Origin: an uncultured Bacteroidales bacterium | GTDB taxonomy: Bacteria > Bacteroidota > Bacteroidia > Bacteroidales > Bacteroidaceae | DNA: 7,333 bases | Reading direction: 5' to 3' | Assembly: GCA_945871755.1 (NCBI GenBank) | Contig: CAMBWV010000042.1 | Location: 1-7,333 of the forward strand | Shown: positions 1 through 5,178 of the stretch, piece by piece | Layout of the letters: each line of letters begins with the position of its first letter | Numbering within the stretch: the first letter of the stretch is position 1 | Notes under the pieces: generated by a model | Seen by the model: only the letters and a program-made list of their open reading frames with translations | The model's database searches: none | Told to the model about the DNA's origin: nothing | Translations under genes and position numbers: made by a program

Positions 1-49
1 CTCTTCAAGGGGTTTATCTTGGTTTTTGTTTTTCATATCTGATACAAGC

Positions 50-301
50 CTAGAGAAACGCGCGGTACATTGATTCGCATTCTGGAACGACCTGAGTAGT
101 TACGATTTTTCCAGTTTTGTTTTTCTCTCCATGAAACAAGAGTGTCCCAGTGTTCCATAATATATAAGGTATCCTCCTTTCGCAAAGCCACACGCCCTCG
201 AGCAACGTGCGGTACATTGCGTTTTCAATGAGAACGCACACCTTAATCACACTTTCTTGCAATGAGAACTCGCTGCTAGTTGCCTTACTTTGCTTTTCCA
301 T
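50..301 (-). CDS. Doubtful small ORF, hypothetical protein (83 aa)
   Basis: I do not recognise this ORF and doubt it is a gene. It would start at ATG 299-301 (a GTG lies directly upstream at 302-304) with an AAGGA-like sequence nine bases before the ATG, just past the terminator of the lipoprotein gene. The product has no signal peptide, membrane segment or known motif. Two short stretches resemble each other (ENAMYRTLL near the middle and ESMYRAFL at the C-terminus). They rest on the 11-bp direct repeat GCGGTACATTG at 62-72 and 209-219. Another nucleotide repeat, CAATGAGAAC on the plus strand, is read in two different frames inside the ORF, which argues for repeated DNA rather than a protein repeat. 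Base composition is AT-richer than in the sure genes. It could be a remnant of a longer gene or non-coding. The rest of 1-319 shows nothing else I can name. Confidence 0.2.
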   Translation of the reverse strand: MEKQSKATSSEFSLQESVIKVCVLIENAMYRTLLEGVWLCERRIPYILWNTGTLLFHGEKNKTGKIVTTQVVPECESMYRAFL

Positions 302-319
302 CACTAACGTTCCTTACAT

Positions 320-354
320 AAAAAAGGCTGCACCTGTTGGGCGCAGCCTTTTTT
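320..354 (-). terminator. Rho-independent terminator of the OmpA-family lipoprotein gene
   Basis: The arms GGCTGC (326-331) and GCAGCC (343-348) pair perfectly around an 11-nt loop. They are flanked by six A (320-325) and six T (349-354), so the stem can extend and either strand would read a U-tract. It sits 20 bases past the lipoprotein stop codon. It is probably the terminator of that gene and may act in both directions. Confidence 0.85.
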
Positions 355-373
355 GTTTTCCTATTGTCGGAGA

Positions 374-1084
374 TTATTTGGCAGCCTTGTTGGCAGCTTC
401 AATCATTTCCTTGGAGGGGAGGATGTACACCTCTACGCGGCGGTTCTGCTGACGGCCTTCGGCGGTTGCGTTGCTAGCCACGGGGTTTTCTTCACCACGA
501 CCAGTGGTGTACTTGATGTAGTTGGCAGAGTAACCTGCGGCGAGGAACTGAGCGCGAACGCTCTGGGCACGGTTCTCGGAGAGCTGCTGGTTGAGGACCT
601 TGCTCTGTGCAGCGGTCTTACCCTTGAAACCAGTATTGTCGGTGAAACCTACGATAGCGAGGTCGTAGGTGCTATCCTCGGCCTTGAGGTTGGTGATGAA
701 CTTGCTGATTTCGCTCTTGGCAGAAGCGGTGAGTTCGGTCTTGCCAGTGGCGAAGAGGAGACCGCCCTCGAAGGTAGCCTTCACGTACTGCGTACCATCG
801 GCAGCGGTGAGGATTTCGGCCTGAGCCTTGGCAGCTTCGGCGGCAGCCTTAGCCTTGTCCATCTTCTTACCGATGAGCAGACCAGCACCCGTACCAACGG
901 TTGCACCTACAGCAGCACCGATAGCGGCGCCCTTGCCCTTACCAATCAGCTGTCCTACCAGTGCACCGACAGCACCACCACTGGTACCACCGATAAGACC
1001 GCCCTTTGCCATGTTGGACATGTTGCAGCTGCTCAGAATGAGGCTTGCGCTCAGTACGATTGCGGAAAATTTCAATCCTTTCAT
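374..1084 (-). CDS. OmpA-family peptidoglycan-binding outer-membrane lipoprotein
   Basis: This 236-residue protein is a lipoprotein that likely tethers the outer membrane to peptidoglycan. Residues 1-19 form a type II signal peptide ending in a lipobox (L17-S18-S19-C20), so Cys20 should be the lipidated N-terminus. No acidic run follows the cysteine, so I see no surface-export signal of the Bacteroidota kind and infer a periplasm-facing position. Residues 28-75 are a glycine-zipper stretch rich in GxxxG spacing, followed by an Ala/Lys helix (76-90). Residues about 100-222 are an OmpA C-terminal domain: GFTDNTG (146-152), LSENRAQSV (168-176) and NRRVEVY (214-220). In this family the Asp (here D149) and an Arg (here R172) contact diaminopimelate. 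The gene is alone on its strand, with its own promoter at 1131-1138 and a terminator just downstream. It resembles YiaD-type lipoproteins, but the exact name is unsure. Confidence 0.93.
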   Translation of the reverse strand: MKGLKFSAIVLSASLILSSCNMSNMAKGGLIGGTSGGAVGALVGQLIGKGKGAAIGAAVGATVGTGAGLLIGKKMDKAKAAAEAAKAQAEILTAADGTQYVKATFEGGLLFATGKTELTASAKSEISKFITNLKAEDSTYDLAIVGFTDNTGFKGKTAAQSKVLNQQLSENRAQSVRAQFLAAGYSANYIKYTTGRGEENPVASNATAEGRQQNRRVEVYILPSKEMIEAANKAAK

Positions 1085-1130
1085 GATAGAATACTTATTA
1101 AATTGGTTAATAAAATATGATTTCGAGCCG

Positions 1131-1138
1131 CAAAGGTA
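1131..1138 (-). promoter_or_regulatory. Bacteroidota -7 promoter element for the OmpA-family lipoprotein
   Basis: Read on the minus strand this is TACCTTTG, a full match to the Bacteroidota -7 consensus TAnnTTTG. It lies 47 bases upstream of the lipoprotein ATG, giving a short AT-rich leader. No good TTTG -33 element is visible at the expected distance. It forms the left arm of the palindrome at 1130-1161. Confidence 0.6.
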
Positions 1139-1152
1139 CGAATTTTTATTCG

Positions 1153-1160
1153 TACTTTTG
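1153..1160 (+). promoter_or_regulatory. Bacteroidota -7 promoter element for proS
   Basis: TACTTTTG matches the Bacteroidota -7 consensus TAnnTTTG and lies 110 bases upstream of the proS start, implying a leader of roughly 100 nt. The -33 region has no clear TTTG. It is the right arm of the palindrome that also holds the lipoprotein promoter. The leader contains a weak possible hairpin (GGAAGA 1196-1201 with TCTTCC 1226-1231, 24-nt loop) but no recognisable riboswitch or T-box. Confidence 0.6.
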
Positions 1161-1270
1161 CAGTCACTTAGGGAAAAGTTCCTTAGTCTGAGATAGGAAG
1201 AAGGCTTGCTGATTTCAACGACACCTCTTCCCTACCCTTTCCCCATTAAAAATATCAACACAATATATAC

Positions 1271-2755
1271 ATGGCAATCGAACTTAAGAATCTGACAAAA
1301 CGAAGCGAGGACTACTCGAAGTGGTACAATGAATTGGTCGTCAAGGCCGACTTGGCCGAGCAGGCCGATGTGCGCGGCTGTATGGTCATCAAGCCCTACG
1401 GCTATGCCATCTGGGAGCGCATTCAGCAGTCGCTTGACGCACGTTTTAAGGAAACGGGCGTGCAGAACGTATATTTCCCCATGCTGATCCCGAAGTCTTT
1501 CCTCTCCAAGGAGGCAGAGCACGTGGAGGGATTTGCCAAGGAGTGTGCCGTCGTTACCCACTATCGCCTGAAGGCCAACCCCGATGGCGATGGCGTGGTC
1601 GTTGACCCCTCGGCACGTCTAGAGGAGGAACTGATCATCCGTCCTACCTCGGAGACGACCATCTGGAACACCTATCGCAAGTGGATTCACTCCTGGCGCG
1701 ACCTGCCCCTCTGCTGCAACCAGTGGTGCAACGTGATGCGCTGGGAAATGCGCACCCGCCTTTTCCTCCGCACGAGCGAGTTCCTCTGGCAGGAAGGCCA
1801 CACGGCACACGCCACTCGCGAGGAAGCGGAAGCACGTGCTCGCCAGATGCTGGACGTTTATGCCGACTTTGCCCGCGACGTGCTGGCCATCCCCGTCATC
1901 CGCGGTGTGAAGAGTGCCACGGAACGTTTCGCTGGTGCCCTCGACACCTATACCATTGAGGCTATGATGCAGGACGGCAAGGCGCTGCAGAGCGGTACGA
2001 GCCACTTCCTCGGCCAGAACTTCGGCCGCGCCTTCAATGTGCAGTTTATCAATAAAGACAACCAGCCCGAATACGCCTGGGCTACTTCGTGGGGCGTCAG
2101 CACCCGTCTGATGGGCGCACTCATCATGACGCACTCCGACGACAACGGCCTCGTCCTGCCTCCCCACCTCGCACCCATTCAGGTGGTTATCGTACCTATT
2201 TATAAGGGCGATAGCGAACTGGCGGAGTTCAACGAGAAATTGGGTGGTCTGGCAGAGCGTCTGCGCGCCAAGGGCATCCGCGTGAAGTACGACAACGCCG
2301 ACAACAAGCGTCCGGGCTTCAAGTTTGCCGACTACGAGTTGAAGGGTGTGCCCGTGCGCATCGTCATGGGCGGCCGCGACCTCAAGAACGGCACGGTGGA
2401 ACTCATGCGCCGCGATACGCTTGAGAAGGAGACGATGCCCTTCGAAGGCATTGAGAACTACATTGCCGAACTCCTCGAAACCATCCAAACGAATATCTAC
2501 ACCAAGGCCAAGACCTACCTCGACGAGCATATCTACGAATGCAACGACTATGCGGAATTCAAGGAGCGCGTGAAGGACGGCGGCTTCTTCCTCTGCCCCT
2601 GGGACGGCACCGAAGAGACGGAAGCTCAAATCAAGGCCGAAACGCAGGCCACCATCCGCTGCGTCCCCTACGGCTATAGCCAAGAGAACCTCGGCGTGGA
2701 TATGGTCAGCGGCAAGCCTGCTACCTGCCGCGTGGTTGTGGCACGGAGTTACTAG
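1271..2755 (+). CDS. proS: Prolyl-tRNA synthetase, archaeal/eukaryotic type (EC 6.1.1.15)
   Basis: This 494-residue class II synthetase joins proline to tRNA-Pro using ATP in the cytoplasm. Motif 1 covers about 36-74. Motif 2 covers 154-179 and includes RWEMRTR and [13 protein letters not shown]. Motif 3 covers about 268-301, with [18 protein letters not shown]. The anticodon-binding domain runs from about 304 to 400 and the C-terminal domain from 405 to 494, ending in ARSY; a terminal Tyr is usual in this subtype. There is no insertion between motifs 2 and 3, so the cis-editing domain of E. coli-type ProRS is missing. This marks the shorter archaeal/eukaryotic class found in Bacteroidota. 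Cysteines 424, 442, 464 and 486 in the tail do not form a tidy four-ligand zinc set, so a zinc site may be reduced. The start at ATG 1271 follows an A-rich leader with no Shine-Dalgarno. The gene appears to be single. Confidence 0.97.
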   Translation: MAIELKNLTKRSEDYSKWYNELVVKADLAEQADVRGCMVIKPYGYAIWERIQQSLDARFKETGVQNVYFPMLIPKSFLSKEAEHVEGFAKECAVVTHYRLKANPDGDGVVVDPSARLEEELIIRPTSETTIWNTYRKWIHSWRDLPLCCNQWCNVMRWEMRTRLFLRTSEFLWQEGHTAHATREEAEARARQMLDVYADFARDVLAIPVIRGVKSATERFAGALDTYTIEAMMQDGKALQSGTSHFLGQNFGRAFNVQFINKDNQPEYAWATSWGVSTRLMGALIMTHSDDNGLVLPPHLAPIQVVIVPIYKGDSELAEFNEKLGGLAERLRAKGIRVKYDNADNKRPGFKFADYELKGVPVRIVMGGRDLKNGTVELMRRDTLEKETMPFEGIENYIAELLETIQTNIYTKAKTYLDEHIYECNDYAEFKERVKDGGFFLCPWDGTEETEAQIKAETQATIRCVPYGYSQENLGVDMVSGKPATCRVVVARSY

Positions 2756-2756
2756 C

Positions 2757-2947
2757 GGTCGCTGCGCGACCTTAGTGCGGTCGCTTCGCTCCCTTAGTTT
2801 CAATGGTCGCTGCGCGACCTGGTTTCAACGGTCGCTTCGCTCCCTAGTTTCAGGGAATCCCTTCGGGCTTCCTGTTTCAACGAAGCCTGCGGCTTCTAGC
2901 TCGATAGTCTGCTTGCGGCTTTGCTACGACATTCGCTTGCGGCCTTG
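2757..2947. repeat. Array of about eight short GC-rich palindromic units, period about 25 nt
   Basis: It begins one base after the proS stop. Units start near 2757, 2779, 2805, 2830, 2854, 2882, 2909 and 2933. Units 1 and 3 are identical, GGTCGCTGCGCGACC, a perfect 6-bp stem around TGC. Units 2 and 4 are identical, GGTCGCTTCGCTCCC, an imperfect palindrome around TTC. Unit 5 pairs GGAATCCC with GGGCTTCC around TTC (one mismatch). Unit 6 pairs GAAGCC with GGCTTC around TGC. Units 7 and 8 (CTGCTTGCGGCTTTG and TCGCTTGCGGCCTTG) have decayed left arms. Several linkers share a core close to TAGTTTCAA. No gene is credible here: the overlapping 83-codon frame only translates the repeat. The array may end proS transcription, stabilise RNA ends, or be a dispersed intergenic repeat family. 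None of these is shown by the sequence alone. Confidence 0.8.
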
Positions 2948-2951
2948 TTTG
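2920..2951 (+). promoter_or_regulatory. Candidate promoter for the ferritin gene
   Basis: TTTG at 2920-2923 could be a -33 element. It is followed after 20 bases by CTTGTTTG (2944-2951), a partial match to the -7 consensus TAnnTTTG that lacks the leading TA. The spacing is right for a Bacteroidota promoter. It overlaps the last two degenerate repeat units and would give a leader of about 40 nt. Read-through from proS is the alternative. Confidence 0.3.
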
Positions 2952-3001
2952 CACACGCAATACATTCAACAAAACAGATTCACTTAAAAATAATCATCAT
3001 C

Positions 3002-3523
3002 ATGTTAAGCCAAAAACTCCATGACGCGCTCAATGCGCAGGTAAATGCCGAACTTTGGTCGGCTTACCTCTATCTCTCTATGGCCCTCGATGCTGAGAGC
3101 AAAGGTTACAAAGGCATTGCCAACTGGTTTCACGTACAGTTTCAGGAGGAGCAGGCACACGCTCGCATCTTCATGAACTATATGCTCTCCCGCGATGCCA
3201 AGGTGGAACTTCTTCCCATCGAAGCCGTGCCCACCACTTGGGAAACGCCCCTCGCTATGTTTGAGAAAACTCTCGAGCACGAGAAGAAGGTGACGGCCCT
3301 CATCAACAACCTCGCCACTATCGCCAACGACGACCGCGACTTCGCCTCTATCAACCGCCTCACTTGGTTCGTTGACGAGCAGGTGGAAGAAGAAGAAAAT
3401 GCCCGCGACATGATTCAGGCTGTTGCTGCTGTCATCGACAACAAGTACGGCCTCTATATGCTCGACAAGGAACTGGCTGCGCGCACCTACAACGTGCCCT
3501 CGCCCCTCGCCTCTGCCGAGTAA
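3002..3523 (+). CDS. ftnA: Bacterial non-haem ferritin, FtnA type
   Basis: This 173-residue protein should oxidise Fe(II) and store iron in a 24-subunit cytoplasmic shell. It is a four-helix ferritin of full family length. Every ferroxidase residue falls at the E. coli FtnA number: E17, E50 and H53 for site A; E94, Q127 and E130 for site B; E49, E126 and E129 for site C, with Y24 also present. There is no haem-binding Met typical of bacterioferritin, and the length is longer than usual for Dps. I chose ATG 3002 because MLSQKLHDALNAQ is the normal ferritin N-terminus and an A-rich leader precedes it. An upstream ATG at 2921 would add 27 residues translated from repeat DNA. The gene has its own strong terminator at 3555-3593. 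No Fur-like operator is evident upstream. Confidence 0.96.
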   Translation: MLSQKLHDALNAQVNAELWSAYLYLSMALDAESKGYKGIANWFHVQFQEEQAHARIFMNYMLSRDAKVELLPIEAVPTTWETPLAMFEKTLEHEKKVTALINNLATIANDDRDFASINRLTWFVDEQVEEEENARDMIQAVAAVIDNKYGLYMLDKELAARTYNVPSPLASAE

Positions 3524-3554
3524 GACGCGCCCTCCACATTGTACCATATTATAT

Positions 3555-3593
3555 AAGGAACGCTCCAGCGACATGCGGGAGCGTTCCTTTTTT
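3555..3593 (+). terminator. Rho-independent terminator of the ferritin gene
   Basis: GGAACGCTCC (3557-3566) and GGAGCGTTCC (3578-3587) form a perfect 10-bp stem with an 11-nt loop, extended by AA/TT and followed by a run of six T (3588-3593). It lies about 30 bases past the ferritin stop codon. Confidence 0.92.
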
Positions 3594-3609
3594 CTTCGGA
3601 CTCTGTTTA

Positions 3610-3703
3610 GGCAGGTTCTATAAATTAGTTTCAAAGGAATCTTATTTTTTTAATTGACTTGGATGTCTTTACGGCTATCGCAAGCTAATTTATAGAACCT
3701 ACC
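3610..3703. mobile_element. MITE-like element, 94 bp, with inverted ends and TTTA target duplication
   Basis: The left end (3610-3628, starting GGCAGGTTCTATAAATTAG) and the right end (3685-3703) are inverted copies over 19 bp with one mismatch (3612 against 3701). Weaker pairing runs three bases further inward. Directly outside the ends, TTTA occurs on both sides (3606-3609 and 3704-3707), as a 4-bp target duplication would. The roughly 56-bp centre is AT-rich and non-coding, so the element would need a transposase supplied from elsewhere. I cannot assign the parent insertion-sequence family. It lies between the convergent ferritin and serine ammonia-lyase genes, breaking neither. As RNA it would fold into a long hairpin and might affect 3' ends. 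Confidence 0.7.
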
Positions 3704-3751
3704 TTTACGCTTTAGTCATAGTTTCGAAGAATAGTGATTGATTACAGTTTC

Positions 3752-4963
3752 CTACTTGCGGCGTTCGCGCGTATATTCCTTGGCCAGTCCGCCTTCGCTC
3801 GTTTCGCGATAGAGCGAGGGGAGGTCCTTGCCCGTCTGCTTCATCACCTCGACGGCTTTGTCGTAGGAGATGCGGTGCTCGCCTTCGGCATAGGTGGCGT
3901 AGAGGTTGGCATCGAGGGCGCGGGCGGCAGCGTGGGCGTTGCGCTCAATGCAAGGAATCTGTACGAGGCCGCAGATGGGGTCGCACGTCATGCCGAAGTG
4001 GTGCTCCAGTCCCATCTCGGCGGCATATTCCGTGGCGGCAAGGCTACCACCGAAGATATAGTTGGCGGCGGCGGCAGCCATGGCGCAAGCCACGCCTACT
4101 TCGGCCTGACAACCTGCTTCGGCTCCCGAGATAGAGGCGCGCGACTTGGCAATGTTGCCCACCAGTCCGGCTGTGGCCAGGGCGTGGAGCACACGCTTGT
4201 CGCTGAAGCGGCGGCTCTTGGCGATGTGGTAGAGCACGGCGGGAACCACACCGCAACTACCGCACGTAGGTGCTGTGACTATGCGTCCGCCCGAGGCGTT
4301 CTCCTCCGACACGGCCAGCGCGTAGGCAAAGACGAGGCCGCGCGACTGGAGGTTGCTGCTGTAGCCCATCGCCTTAATATAATAATGCGGTGCCTTGCGG
4401 CGGAGGTTCAGTCCGCCAGGCAGCACGCCCTCTTCCTCCAATCCGCGCTCGACAGCCGCCTTCATGACCTGCCAGATTTCTTCGAGGTAGTCCCATATCT
4501 CGGGGCCTTCGCAATAGTCCACGTATTGCCAATACGACTGTCCGCGCTCCTCGCACCATTGCTTGATGTCGAGCAGATGGTCCAGTTCGTAGAAGTCGGG
4601 CGTATCGGCCTCGGTGCTGCCTTCCTCGGCCAGCGCACCGCCGCCTACGCTATAGACGGTCCAGGCATCGTGGGCCTGACCCTCGCTATCCACGGCCTCA
4701 AACTTCATGCCGTTGGGATGGAAGGGCAAGACGATGTCGGGTAGCCACACAAATTCGGTGCGCTCCTTGCCCAGCACGGAATAGATGGCCCAGTCGGTCA
4801 AGTGGCCCTTGCCCGTAGCGGCCAGGCTACCATAGAGAGTTACCTTGAAGCGCGGAGCATCGGGATGATTGGCGAGGTATCGTTCGGCGGCATGGCGCGG
4901 GCCCATGGTATGACTGCTCGAAGGGCCTTGGCCAATGCGGTAGAGTTCTTTTAGCGATTTCAT
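3752..4963 (-). CDS. sdaA: L-serine ammonia-lyase (L-serine dehydratase), iron-sulfur type (EC 4.3.1.17)
   Basis: This 403-residue cytoplasmic enzyme converts L-serine to pyruvate and ammonia with a [4Fe-4S] cluster and no pyridoxal phosphate. It is a single-chain enzyme: the beta domain takes about residues 1-150 and the alpha domain about 165-395. Signature GPSSSHTMGP lies at 13-22, TCGSCG at 233-238, SGAEAGCQAEVG at 279-290 and TCDPICGLVQIPCIERN at 326-342. By family comparison C285, C327 and C338 are the likely cluster ligands; C331 is an extra cysteine in that loop. There is no cysteine after 338, so the C-terminal tail-cysteine fourth ligand seen in some relatives is absent. The start at 4963 gives the usual MKSLKELYRIGxGPSSSH opening. 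It follows fbp on the same strand after 215 bp. No clear promoter or terminator of its own is visible; the MITE-like element lies 48 bp beyond its stop. Confidence 0.96.
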   Translation of the reverse strand: MKSLKELYRIGQGPSSSHTMGPRHAAERYLANHPDAPRFKVTLYGSLAATGKGHLTDWAIYSVLGKERTEFVWLPDIVLPFHPNGMKFEAVDSEGQAHDAWTVYSVGGGALAEEGSTEADTPDFYELDHLLDIKQWCEERGQSYWQYVDYCEGPEIWDYLEEIWQVMKAAVERGLEEEGVLPGGLNLRRKAPHYYIKAMGYSSNLQSRGLVFAYALAVSEENASGGRIVTAPTCGSCGVVPAVLYHIAKSRRFSDKRVLHALATAGLVGNIAKSRASISGAEAGCQAEVGVACAMAAAAANYIFGGSLAATEYAAEMGLEHHFGMTCDPICGLVQIPCIERNAHAAARALDANLYATYAEGEHRISYDKAVEVMKQTGKDLPSLYRETSEGGLAKEYTRERRK

Positions 4964-5098
4964 AATGAATGGATGTTTGGGGAAGGAATTTATTCTTGTT
5001 GTCTGGTAAAAGTAGTTGTATTATCAGCCAAGGGTGGTTCGGGAAAGCCGTTGTCCCAATTTTTCTGGGCAGAACGGGAATCTGGCGCGGCGGCACGC

Positions 5099-5122
5099 AA
5101 AAAGTAGCGGCACGATGGCCGC
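5099..5122 (-). terminator. Possible weak terminator after fbp
   Basis: On the minus strand GCGGC and GCCGC (5118-5122 and 5107-5111) pair around a six-base loop, followed after three bases by five T (5099-5103). The stem is only 5 bp and lies about 57 bases past the fbp stop, so the call is weak. If real, it would separate fbp from sdaA transcription. Confidence 0.35.
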
Positions 5123-5178
5123 CAACTCATTTCAAACTATTCGACTAGACCAGCCATTGAGACAAAGGCCGACAGCAG

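Noticed and set aside
353..1120. 255-codon plus-strand ORF opposite the OmpA-family gene
   Set aside because: The minus strand carries a signal peptide, lipobox and OmpA domain, so this is the shadow frame. It also begins inside the terminator.
1167..1270. T-box or attenuator in the proS leader
   Set aside because: Only a 6-bp stem with a 24-nt loop can be drawn. No T-box motif or terminator U-tract is present.
1619..2803. 394-codon minus-strand ORF opposite proS
   Set aside because: Its product has no recognisable domain, and the opposite strand encodes all motifs of a full-length ProRS. It is an open shadow frame caused by GC-biased codons.
2757..2947. CRISPR array
   Set aside because: Units of about 15 nt with near-constant short linkers do not give the long identical repeats and unique 30-nt spacers of CRISPR, and no cas gene is present.
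2736..2987. 83-codon plus-strand ORF overlapping the proS end
   Set aside because: It merely translates the palindromic array (recurring RSLRSL and GRCAT) and has no independent coding evidence.
3734..4744. 336-codon plus-strand ORF opposite the serine ammonia-lyase gene
   Set aside because: It is antisense to a complete, well-conserved enzyme and its translation shows only low-complexity Gly/Ala/Val-rich sequence. Shadow frame.
5007..5014. sdaA promoter (TACTTTTA on the minus strand)
   Set aside because: The last base departs from TAnnTTTG and no TTTG lies 19-21 bases upstream; the nearest TTGG is only 13 bases away.
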